Shown here piece after piece: positions 1 to 6,461 of a DNA stretch of 8,020 bases. The notes beneath the pieces were generated by a model. The model was not told the DNA's origin. It was given only the letters and a program-made list of their open reading frames with translations, and ran no database searches. The translations under genes and the position numbers were made by a program. Position 1 is the first letter of the stretch. Every line of letters starts with the position of its first letter. The stretch is from Gemmatimonadota bacterium (GTDB lineage: Bacteria > Gemmatimonadota > Gemmatimonadetes > Palauibacterales > Palauibacteraceae), in contig JAMJQV010000117.1 in NCBI GenBank assembly GCA_023554435.1, positions 1-8,020 of the forward strand. Reading direction: 5' to 3'.

Positions 1-846
1 CCCCGTTGAGCCCCCGACAAACATCCCTTCTTCACGCGTAATGCGACGCGCCATGTGGAACGAAGTGTGATCGTCCACCGTCCGGAATTCGTCGATCCAC
101 TCGAAGTGAAGCGTACCGGGGAGCTTGTCGTTCCCGATGCCCTCGACCTTGTACGGGGCCCCTTCCCCAACCTCGCCCGTATCGGAATAGCCGGCGAAGA
201 CGGACCCCTCGGGGTCGCCCCCGATCACTCGAACGGATGGGTTCTTCTCCTTCAGGAAGCGCGCGGTACCGCTGATGGTCCCGCCGGTGCCCGGAGAGGC
301 GACGAAGTGGGTCACGCGGCCGTCGGTCTGCTCCCAGATCTCGGGTCCCGTGGTCCGGTAGTGCGCCTCCGGGTTGATCGGATTGTAGAACTGGTCGGCC
401 AGATAGGCGTTCGGAGTCTCGTCCGCGATGCGCCGCGCGACCGTCGCGTAGTACTCGGGATGATCCGGCTCCACGGTCGGCGTGACGATGACCTCGGCGC
501 CGAACGCGCGCAGCAGCCGCACCTTCTCCTCGCTCATCTTGTCGGGAATGGTGAACACGCACCGATAGCCCTTCACGGCCGCCGCCACGGCCAATCCGAT
601 TCCCGTGTTGCCCGAGGTCCCTTCGACGATCGTGCCGCCGGGCCGCAGCAGGCCATCCCTCTCGGCCGCCTCGATCAGGGCCACGCCGATCCGGTCTTTC
701 ACCGAACCGCCCGGGTTGAACGACTCCGCCTTCACGTACACCGGCGTGCGCGCTCCGTCCGTCACCCGATTCAGACGGATCAGCGGGGTCCATCCGATGG
801 TCTGCAGTACGTCGTCGTAGGGCTTCGGATGCGGCCTATGGCTCAT
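1..846 (-). CDS. Cystathionine beta-synthase / cysteine synthase family PLP enzyme (partial, 3' end off window)
   Basis: Fold-type II PLP enzyme that would condense serine or O-acetylserine with homocysteine or sulfide in the cytoplasm. The first 282 codons are present and the frame stays open to the window edge. Visible landmarks are the Schiff-base lysine in PGGSVKDR (K50), the substrate-binding loop TSGNTG (77-82), and the PLP-phosphate loop GTGGT (186-190). Several segments look more like CBS than plain CysK: KMSEEKVRLLRAFGAE (103-118), AHYRTTGPEIWEQ (161-173), DPEGS (211-215), KVEGIG, and REEGMFVGGSTG at the visible end. Whether C-terminal CBS (Bateman) domains follow cannot be seen. The ATG at 846 overlaps the stop of the lipoprotein gene upstream by 11 bases and has a strong GGAGGAG Shine-Dalgarno 7 bases away. 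It is the last visible gene of the mutS operon. Family assignment is secure; the choice between CBS and cysteine synthase is inferred. Confidence 0.93.
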   Translation of the reverse strand, partial: MSHRPHPKPYDDVLQTIGWTPLIRLNRVTDGARTPVYVKAESFNPGGSVKDRIGVALIEAAERDGLLRPGGTIVEGTSGNTGIGLAVAAAVKGYRCVFTIPDKMSEEKVRLLRAFGAEVIVTPTVEPDHPEYYATVARRIADETPNAYLADQFYNPINPEAHYRTTGPEIWEQTDGRVTHFVASPGTGGTISGTARFLKEKNPSVRVIGGDPEGSVFAGYSDTGEVGEGAPYKVEGIGNDKLPGTLHFEWIDEFRTVDDHTSFHMARRITREEGMFVGGSTG

Positions 847-1234
847 CGGGACGCTCCTCCGGTCTCGGATATATGACGGGCAAGCGTCCCCAGATCGGAA
901 TCGGGCGCCCGCCCTGTTCGGCCGGCTCCCATTCCAGGTGCCGGGAGTTGACGATCGCCGCCGAGTCCAGGGCCGGATCGCCACTGGATTGCAGCACGAA
1001 CGCGGAGTCCACCGAGCCGGTTTCCGAGATCAGGATCTTCAGTACGGTGGTGCCGCTCGCTCCGTACGACCAGGCCGCGGGCGGGTACTCGAACGGGTGC
1101 AATGAGTCGATCCGCACCGGTGGCTTGAGCGGTGCGTTCTGGACCCCGATCCTGAGCCCTCCAGCGGTTGGATTCACCGTATCCGCACAGCCGGCGAGGA
1201 CAAACAGGAGCACGGTGGCGAGCGCCGACCTCAC
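836..1234 (-). CDS. Small lipoprotein with TonB C-terminal-like domain
   Basis: A 132-residue protein with a lipoprotein signal peptide: hydrophobic stretch ALATVLLFV followed by the lipobox L-A-G-C, with the lipidated cysteine at C16. Residues of roughly 49-122 resemble a TonB C-terminal fold, including YPPAAW (50-55), a strand reading TVLKILISETGSVDSAFV (63-80), the DPALDSAAI helix, and a closing LPVIYP strand. It has no N-terminal membrane helix beyond the signal and no proline-rich spacer, so it is not a conventional energy-transducing TonB. More likely it is an envelope-anchored periplasmic domain of unknown role. The GTG start forms a GTGA overlap with the mutS stop and is preceded by AGGAGG (1244-1239). 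The stop overlaps the start of the CBS-like gene. The family reading is moderate to good; no function beyond location can be claimed. Confidence 0.85.
   Translation of the reverse strand: MRSALATVLLFVLAGCADTVNPTAGGLRIGVQNAPLKPPVRIDSLHPFEYPPAAWSYGASGTTVLKILISETGSVDSAFVLQSSGDPALDSAAIVNSRHLEWEPAEQGGRPIPIWGRLPVIYPRPEERPDEP
854..860 (-). promoter_or_regulatory. Ribosome binding site for the CBS-like gene
   Basis: GGAGGAG on the minus strand, 7 bases before the ATG at 846. It lies inside the coding end of the upstream lipoprotein gene. It decides the start codon and supports translation reinitiation across the 11-base overlap. Confidence 0.75.
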
Positions 1235-3810
1235 GGTCCCTCCTCGTCCGCCAGGCGGCGAAGTTCTTCCAGGGCCACGAGAGCTTCAATGGGCGTCATC
1301 CGCTCGGTGTCCAGCTCCGACAGCCTCTCCACCAGACGTGACGGCCGCAGGTCGAACAGGGTCAACTGGCCTCGCTCGCGTTCTCCCAGGTGACTGAGCC
1401 GGGTACCGCCTCCGGGACCGTCCTCCAGTTCATGCAGCACGGTGAAGGCCCGCTGTATGACCTCGTGAGGAACGCCGGCCAACCGGGCGACGTGCACACC
1501 ATATGAGCGGTCGCAGCCTCCGGGCTCCAACCGCCGAAGGAAGACGATGTCCTCGCCCGTCTCTCGCACCGCCACGTTCCAGGCCGTGACGCCCGCCAGT
1601 TTGTCGGCCAACTCCACCAACTCGTGGTAGTGGGTCGCGAAGATGGTCCGGGCGCCGATCCGGTCGTGGATGAACTCCGTTACGGCCCAGGCGATCGCGA
1701 CCCCGTCGTAGGTCGAGGTCCCGCGACCGATCTCGTCCAGCAGAATCAGGCTCCGGTCCGTCGCCCCGCTGAGGATGGCGGCCGTCTCCGTCATCTCGAC
1801 CATGAACGTGCTCTGACCACGCGCCAAGCTATCGGACGCCCCGACCCGGGTGAAGATCCGGTCGCAAATCCCGAGTCTGGCCGAATCGGCTGGAACGAAG
1901 GAACCGCTCTGGGCCATGAGCGCGATCAGGCCCACCTGGCGGAGCACCGTGGACTTACCGGCCATGTTGGGACCCGTCAGGATCATCGCGAATGCATCGC
2001 GGTCAAGCGCCACATCGTTCGGTATGAAGTCCTCGCGGGCGATCATCTGCTCGACCACGGGATGCCTGCCGGCCCGGATTTCCAGGCCAAACTCCGTGCT
2101 CATCTGCGGCCGCACGTAGCCGTTCCTCTCTGCCACGTCGGCCAGCGCCGCGTGGACGTCCAGCCTGGCCACGCGCTCGGCCGTGTCCTGCAACCGCGTG
2201 GTAGCCGACTCGAGGGACTCCCGCAGGGCCGTGAAGAGACGTACTTCGAGGGCGGCGATCCCGGTTTCGGCGTCCAGGATCTTCTCCTCGCCTTCTTTCA
2301 GTTCCGGAGTCACGTAGCGTTCGGCGTTCGACAGCGTCTGCTTGCGGATGTAACGATCGGGCACGCGCGCCAGGTTGCTGCGAGTGACCTCGATGTAGTA
2401 TCCGAAGACCTTGTTGTAGCCGATCTTCAGGCTCTCGATTCCGGTGCTCGCCCTCTCGCTGGCCTGCAAGCCGGCGATCCAGTCCACGCCGCCGTCGCGC
2501 AGAGCCCGAATCTCATCGAGTTCGGTAGAGTAGCCCGATCGTATCACCCCTCCGGCCGAGAGAAGGACCGGCGCCTCCGGATCGATCGCCCGCTCGACGG
2601 CTTCGCGCACGTCGTCCAGCACGTCGAAGTCGCCGAGAATGTCCTGTAGGCGGGCTGCCGCAGGATCACCCGCCGCGTCGAGGATCGCGGGAAGCGCGGT
2701 CAGCGACCGGACGAGGGCGAGGAGTTCGCGAGGATTGACCCGCCCGGCGGAGATCTTGGCCGCGAGACGCTCGAGGTCCTGGATGTTGCGGAGCGCCTCG
2801 CGCATCGCGCGGCGGTCACCGGACGAAGCATGCAGCTCGGCAACCGCGTCGAGCCTCGCTTCGACTTCCGGAAGATCCACCAGCGGGGCGAGCAGGCGCC
2901 GTCTCAGCATCCTGCGCCCCATCGGTGTGAGCGTGCGATCCAGCACGTGCAGCAGCGTCGCGTCCGCGTCACCGCGAATCGGCTCGACGACCTCCAGGTT
3001 CCGGCGCGTCATTTCGTCCAGATGCAGGTATTGGCCGGACCGCTCCACGCGAGGAGCCTTGAGATGTCCCGTTCCGCCCGGTCGCACCTCCTCCAGGTAG
3101 CCGAGGACGGCGCCGATGGCGCCCAGCATGTGGGGGTTCTCGCCGGCATCGAGCCCGAATCCAGCCACGTCCCGGACGCGATAGAGCCTCTTGATCGCCT
3201 CGGCGGACACGTCGGGAGCGAAGCGCCACGCCTCGCGCTCGGTAATCACCCACGGACCTTCGGGCAGCGGCGCGGACTCCGACGAAATCACCACTTCGGC
3301 CGGCTCCAGCCGGTTGAGTTCGTCGGCCACGGCGTCCGGGCGACACTCCCGCACCTCGACTTCGCCCGTGGACAGATCGGCGGTCGCGATGCCCACGGGA
3401 TGGGTCCCGGCGACCGCCGCTACGAAGTTGTTCCGGCCGGCGTTGAGGAGCGAGTCCTCCAGGGTGGCGCCCGGCGTGATGATTTCGGTCACTTCCCGGC
3501 GTACGATTCCCTCCGCTTCCGCGGGATCCTCCACCTGCTCGCAGATGGCGACCCGCCTCCCCTGTCGGACGAGCCGGGGCAGGTAGTCGTCGATGGCCTT
3601 GGCGGGAACTCCGGCCAGGGGCACGTGACCCGAACCACCGTTGTTCCTCGAGGTCAGCGTGATGCCGAGCAGACGACTTCCTTCTTCGGCATCCTCGAAG
3701 AACATCTCGTAGAAGTCACCCACCCTGAAGAACAGGATCGAATCCGGGTGACGGGCCTTCACATCCAGGTATTGCTGGATGAGCGGCGTGTTCGCCGCGG
3801 CCCGGCTCAC
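1231..3810 (-). CDS. mutS: DNA mismatch repair protein MutS
   Basis: Cytoplasmic mismatch-recognition ATPase of 859 residues, normal full length for MutS1. The N-terminal mismatch-binding domain carries the Phe-X-Glu reading motif in GDFYEMFF (F33, E35), which inserts at mispairs. The connector and lever domains follow, with the conserved IGYNKVFGYYIEVT stretch at 463-476 and the clamp region after it. The C-terminal ATPase has Walker A GPNMAGKST (613-621), the ST-rich loop around GASDSLARGQSTFMVEM (657-673), Walker B LILLDEIGRGTST (688-700, with D692 and E693), and ATHYHE (725-730). Near the C-terminus QLTLF (815-819) matches a sliding-clamp binding motif. The GTG start overlaps the stop of the SPOR gene (GTGA), and its own TGA overlaps the next gene in the same way. 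All key residues are intact. mutL is not in the window. Confidence 0.99.
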   Translation of the reverse strand: MSRAAANTPLIQQYLDVKARHPDSILFFRVGDFYEMFFEDAEEGSRLLGITLTSRNNGGSGHVPLAGVPAKAIDDYLPRLVRQGRRVAICEQVEDPAEAEGIVRREVTEIITPGATLEDSLLNAGRNNFVAAVAGTHPVGIATADLSTGEVEVRECRPDAVADELNRLEPAEVVISSESAPLPEGPWVITEREAWRFAPDVSAEAIKRLYRVRDVAGFGLDAGENPHMLGAIGAVLGYLEEVRPGGTGHLKAPRVERSGQYLHLDEMTRRNLEVVEPIRGDADATLLHVLDRTLTPMGRRMLRRRLLAPLVDLPEVEARLDAVAELHASSGDRRAMREALRNIQDLERLAAKISAGRVNPRELLALVRSLTALPAILDAAGDPAAARLQDILGDFDVLDDVREAVERAIDPEAPVLLSAGGVIRSGYSTELDEIRALRDGGVDWIAGLQASERASTGIESLKIGYNKVFGYYIEVTRSNLARVPDRYIRKQTLSNAERYVTPELKEGEEKILDAETGIAALEVRLFTALRESLESATTRLQDTAERVARLDVHAALADVAERNGYVRPQMSTEFGLEIRAGRHPVVEQMIAREDFIPNDVALDRDAFAMILTGPNMAGKSTVLRQVGLIALMAQSGSFVPADSARLGICDRIFTRVGASDSLARGQSTFMVEMTETAAILSGATDRSLILLDEIGRGTSTYDGVAIAWAVTEFIHDRIGARTIFATHYHELVELADKLAGVTAWNVAVRETGEDIVFLRRLEPGGCDRSYGVHVARLAGVPHEVIQRAFTVLHELEDGPGGGTRLSHLGERERGQLTLFDLRPSRLVERLSELDTERMTPIEALVALEELRRLADEEGP
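1238..1245 (-). promoter_or_regulatory. Ribosome binding site for the lipoprotein gene
   Basis: GAGGAGGG on the minus strand contains a full AGGAGG core 4 bases before the GTG start at 1234. It sits within the last codons of mutS. It supports the GTG as the true start and implies efficient independent initiation in addition to coupling. Confidence 0.75.
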
Positions 3811-4658
3811 GGCTCCCCCGGAACTACGATGCTCTCGAACCCGGCCTCGGCGAGACGCACCGCATGGCGGGCCGCTTCCTCGCGACCGGCGAACCGGCCC
3901 GAGCGAACCCGGTACAGACCGTCCGGGTCCACGGGGACGACCACGCGCGCCGTCGCACCTGTGGCAACCACCCGATCGCGAAGCTCCTCGGCCGTCTCCC
4001 TCGAGCCGAACGCTCCCAGCTGCACGGCGAACGACTCAGTGGGGGCCACGGCATCCCGGGGACCGCGACACCCTTCCAGCGCCGAGCGGACGAGTTCGCG
4101 ATCGGACGGCGTGGCGGGACTCCCCTGCAGCGAGGCGGCGGTATCCCAAGCTTCACACGCACCCGCGGGGTCACCCGCCGCCGAACGAACGTTGCCGGTC
4201 CACAGCCAGGAGGTGAAGGTCAGCGAACTGCCGGGGAAATCGGCCCGCATCCTTGCCAGCGCCTCCTCCGCGCGGTCGAGACGCCCCTCGGCAACGTACA
4301 ACTGGGCCAGCCGGAGCCACGCCGCGGCTCCGTAGCGGTCGTCGGCCCGCACGGCCACCCACAGGTAATCCACCCGGGCCGAATCCAGGTCCGACGACAG
4401 CCGCGCGCGGAGAAAACGGGCTCGCTCGACATCGGCGCCCCGGTCAGAGGCCTCCGGCGAAGCGAACCACTCCGCGAGCAATCGGCGCGCCTCGTCCGCC
4501 TCCCCCAGATCAGCGGAGCGCTCAACCGAGTCGAGGTCCGTACGGGTCTGTGCGGCTGCCGGCGACGCCAGGCCCGCACCCGCCGCAAGAAGCAGGGCCA
4601 TCCAGGTGACCGAACGCCACTCGAGCCTGGAAGTTCGCGGTAGGCCGGTCAGCTTCAC
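3807..4658 (-). CDS. Exported TPR-like / SPOR domain protein
   Basis: A 283-residue protein. I place the start at the GTG at 4658, because it makes a GTGA overlap with the holA stop and puts a good signal peptide near the N-terminus: positively charged start, hydrophobic core around 20-31, and likely cleavage after ASPAAA at residue 36. The frame is open further upstream, but that part only shadows holA. The middle has a TPR-like helical pair (about 111-146, AAAWLRLAQLYVAEGRLDRA) in an alpha-helical region resembling tol-pal/CpoB-type periplasmic repeat proteins. The C-terminus (about 209-282) is a SPOR domain with FAVQLGAF (210-217) and YRVRSGRF (249-256). SPOR domains typically bind glycan strands lacking stem peptides at division sites. 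Two cysteines (C168, C197) could form a periplasmic disulfide. The role is inferred as envelope or peptidoglycan-associated; the specific function is unknown. Confidence 0.88.
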   Translation of the reverse strand: MKLTGLPRTSRLEWRSVTWMALLLAAGAGLASPAAAQTRTDLDSVERSADLGEADEARRLLAEWFASPEASDRGADVERARFLRARLSSDLDSARVDYLWVAVRADDRYGAAAWLRLAQLYVAEGRLDRAEEALARMRADFPGSSLTFTSWLWTGNVRSAAGDPAGACEAWDTAASLQGSPATPSDRELVRSALEGCRGPRDAVAPTESFAVQLGAFGSRETAEELRDRVVATGATARVVVPVDPDGLYRVRSGRFAGREEAARHAVRLAEAGFESIVVPGEP

Positions 4659-5680
4659 GGTCGCCCTTCCGCCTGCAGAGCCTGCAATCCCAGGAGAAGC
4701 TCTTCCAGGACGGCCCCATCTCGACCGCCCGTGGTCTTGGACCGCGCATCCGCCCGTCTCAGGAGCCGGATTGCCCGCTCGATCTCCTCTCCGTTCCATC
4801 GTCGCGACTGGGTGGCGAACGTACGCACCTTGAACTTCAGGTAGGGCTTCCCCACTTCGCCCAGGGTGCGCTCGAGGAGCGAGGCACCTCCCTCGGCCGC
4901 GATGCCAAGGAGCACGTGGTGGTCCGTCATCGCGTTGATCAACCCCACGGCACTGGAATCAGGACCCGAGAGGAGGGTCGGCAGGTCTTTCAGGGCTGTG
5001 CGGTAGTCGCGTTCGGCGACCGAATCCAGCCACGCCCACCGGTTCACCTGTCGGACATTGGGAACCAGCTCGGCGATCCGCTCGATCGTCACCGGCGTAT
5101 CGTCCCCGGTCGCGGCCAGCTTCTCCAGCTCGGCCTCCAGCAGTCCGAGGTCGGCGCCCACCGCCGCCGCCAGGGCCCCTGCGGCGCCGGCATCCAGTGA
5201 GATGCCATGCTTCTCGGTCGCCCGTTCGATCAGCCATCCTGGAATCTCGGCATCGCGCGGGGCGGCCCACTCCAGTGCCACGGCGCCCTGCTTCATCTTC
5301 CGGTAGAACGCTTTGCGAGACCCCTTGGGGATCTTGGCCGTAACCACCAGCGTGAGTTCGGGCGGAGTTCGCTCCAGCACCTTTTCGATGACACCGCACC
5401 CCGTGGGGGTCAGGCGCTCGGCGCCAAACAACGCCACCACCCGCCGGGGAGCCATCACCGGCGGCATGGCCAGCGACGCCGCGAGGGCTTCGGAGCTGAC
5501 CTCGGAGGCTCGATAGGTATCGAGATTGAAGTCACGGGTGGCCGGATCTATCGCCGCTTCGACCAGGGCTCGCGCGGCATCGTCGCGCAGTCGCTCCGCA
5601 TCGCCGTGGAAGAAGAACACGCCCTCCACATCGCCTCGATCGACGAGACTGCGAAGACTACGATCTGCTGCGAGGCTCAA
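4655..5680 (-). CDS. holA: DNA polymerase III, delta subunit (clamp loader)
   Basis: Delta subunit of the clamp loader, which opens the beta sliding clamp for loading at the primer terminus. From the TTG at 5680 it is 341 residues, close to the usual HolA length. An open frame continues upstream to 5854, but that part runs through the anti-sigma gene and looks non-native, and no ATG or GTG in frame gives a sensible N-terminus. Family features are VFFFHGDAERL near the start (21-31), FNLD (51-54), LAMPPVMAPRRVV (70-82, the region before the second strand), GADLGLLEAELEKLA (175-189), and the C-terminal collar helix with RRADARSKTTG ending at residue 318. No Walker A motif is present, as expected for delta, which does not hydrolyse ATP. 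The Shine-Dalgarno before TTG is weak (a GGGG run). The stop overlaps the SPOR gene start as GTGA. Product is secure; the start is less so. Confidence 0.93.
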   Translation of the reverse strand: MSLAADRSLRSLVDRGDVEGVFFFHGDAERLRDDAARALVEAAIDPATRDFNLDTYRASEVSSEALAASLAMPPVMAPRRVVALFGAERLTPTGCGVIEKVLERTPPELTLVVTAKIPKGSRKAFYRKMKQGAVALEWAAPRDAEIPGWLIERATEKHGISLDAGAAGALAAAVGADLGLLEAELEKLAATGDDTPVTIERIAELVPNVRQVNRWAWLDSVAERDYRTALKDLPTLLSGPDSSAVGLINAMTDHHVLLGIAAEGGASLLERTLGEVGKPYLKFKVRTFATQSRRWNGEEIERAIRLLRRADARSKTTGGRDGAVLEELLLGLQALQAEGRP

Positions 5681-5718
5681 GGGGTACCCCGCGGCAGGAC
5701 TCCGCTGTCGATTCGCAT
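5677..5718 (-). other. Possible 13-codon bridging ORF between anti-sigma and holA
   Basis: An ATG at 5718, 8 bases after the anti-sigma stop, opens a 13-codon frame (MRIDSGVLPRGTP) whose TGA overlaps the proposed holA TTG start as TTGA. The arrangement mimics the coupled junctions downstream and could pass ribosomes on to a poor TTG start. There is no strong ribosome binding site, and so short a frame easily arises by chance, so this is only a candidate. Confidence 0.2.
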
Positions 5719-5726
5719 CGCAGAAC

Positions 5727-6290
5727 TCAGCGGTTGAAGAGCGCGGGCTCCGACCTGAGGTAGGAAGCTTCGATGGCGACAGCGGAATGCGACTGCGGAG
5801 AAGGCGGCCACTCGAACTCCGTGATAGTTCCGTCCAGGTACGATTCGTCTTCAAGCAGGAGGGTAGTCACGAACGGACCGCTGCGGAAGAGCGACGGCGG
5901 CTCCAGGGACCCCTCCGGGGGATACTGCGCAGACACTGCGGGAAGCTCCATCTCCAGGGGCACGCTTGCCGCGAACGGGAGCCAGAAGAGGGCCAGCAGA
6001 CCGACCGCCGCTACTCCTATCAGGGCGGCGCTACCGCCGAAGCTCCTGCGTCCATCGGACACGCCACAGTCCACGTTGTACAACCGATGGCGCAGCCGGG
6101 GCATGAAGTCGTCAGAACTCTCCGGCAGCGGGATATCCGACAGAAGCTCCAGGCCGCGTCGCATGACTCGATCGTACCGGGCACAGCACGGACAGGCAGC
6201 CAAATGCATTTCGACCTCTGCCACAGCCTCGGCATCCAGGAGTCCATCCCGGAAGTCGGTGTACCGTTCAATGAATTGATCGCACGACAT
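5727..6290 (-). CDS. Membrane-anchored zf-HC2 anti-sigma factor
   Basis: A 187-residue protein with a ZAS-type zinc-binding domain at the N-terminus: C3, then H29-x3-C33-x2-C36 inside HLAACPCCARY, with the preceding DFRDGLLDAEAVAEVEMHL matching the usual helix before the motif. Such domains hold an ECF sigma factor at the membrane until a signal releases it. One transmembrane segment (88-110, AALIGVAAVGLLALFWLPFAA) separates the cytoplasmic domain from a C-terminal part of about 77 residues, presumably periplasmic, in which I recognise no domain. Extra cysteines C35 and C75 lie on the cytoplasmic side. It follows the ECF sigma gene by 171 bases rather than overlapping it. No convincing Shine-Dalgarno precedes the ATG. 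Its partner is almost certainly the neighbouring sigma factor, by context. Confidence 0.9.
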   Translation of the reverse strand: MSCDQFIERYTDFRDGLLDAEAVAEVEMHLAACPCCARYDRVMRRGLELLSDIPLPESSDDFMPRLRHRLYNVDCGVSDGRRSFGGSAALIGVAAVGLLALFWLPFAASVPLEMELPAVSAQYPPEGSLEPPSLFRSGPFVTTLLLEDESYLDGTITEFEWPPSPQSHSAVAIEASYLRSEPALFNR

Positions 6291-6363
6291 AGCGATTACC
6301 AGATCTCGTCCGTTAGCGCCCCAACGACCCGGAACAGGTCGATTGCCTCCAGCGTGCGAATAC

Positions 6364-6389
6364 TACGCGCCTGTCGAAAGGTTGTTCCC
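6364..6389 (-). promoter_or_regulatory. Candidate ECF-type promoter upstream of the anti-sigma gene
   Basis: On the minus strand GGGAAC (6389-6384) is followed after exactly 16 bases by CGTA (6367-6364). This has the form of many ECF promoters, with an AAC-containing -35 and a CGTA or CGTC -10. It lies about 74 bases upstream of the anti-sigma ATG and just after the hairpin that follows the sigma gene, where an autoregulated promoter would be useful. A second GGGAAC lies 10 bases further upstream (6399-6394). Consensus agreement is by eye; the binding specificity of this sigma factor is unknown. Confidence 0.4.
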
Positions 6390-6407
6390 GCGGGTTCCCG
6401 GATGTAA

Positions 6408-6433
6408 GAGAGGCGGCCGGGTGGCCGCCTCTC
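6408..6433 (-). terminator. Perfect 11-bp hairpin after the sigma factor gene
   Basis: GAGAGGCGGCC and its exact complement GGCCGCCTCTC flank a 4-base loop, starting 28 bases after the sigma stop codon. The stem is GC-rich and very stable. On the minus strand it is followed by TTACATCC, so the U-run is poor. It may act as a terminator or attenuator, or as an RNA stabilising 3' end that lowers anti-sigma expression relative to sigma. Confidence 0.5.
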
Positions 6434-6461
6434 CGATTGTTTCTGCCGCTCACATCGGTGC

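Noticed and set aside
32..793. 253-codon minus-strand frame within the CBS-like gene
   Set aside because: Out of frame with the PLP enzyme; it is an Arg/Gly-rich shadow produced by high GC.
55..876. Long open frame on the plus strand opposite the CBS-like gene
   Set aside because: The translation is rich in Arg, Gly, Pro and His with no family resemblance; the opposite strand encodes a clear PLP enzyme with intact motifs.
1624..2649. Long plus-strand frame opposite mutS
   Set aside because: No recognisable domain; mutS on the other strand is full length and explains the open frame.
2830..4335. 501-codon plus-strand frame spanning mutS and the SPOR gene
   Set aside because: It crosses a well-supported gene junction on the other strand and reads as low-complexity Arg/Pro/Ser sequence.
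4659..4799. 47-codon upstream extension of the SPOR protein
   Set aside because: It lies wholly within holA, has no signal-like features, and the GTG at 4658 gives both a GTGA overlap and a proper signal peptide position.
5681..5854. 58-codon upstream extension of HolA to an ATG at 5854
   Set aside because: It runs inside the anti-sigma coding region, is Ser/Arg-rich, and would make HolA much longer than usual; the TTG start gives normal length.
5526..6407. 293-codon plus-strand frame opposite the anti-sigma gene and intergenic region
   Set aside because: No domain seen, and it covers the zf-HC2 gene, whose motif and membrane helix are clear.
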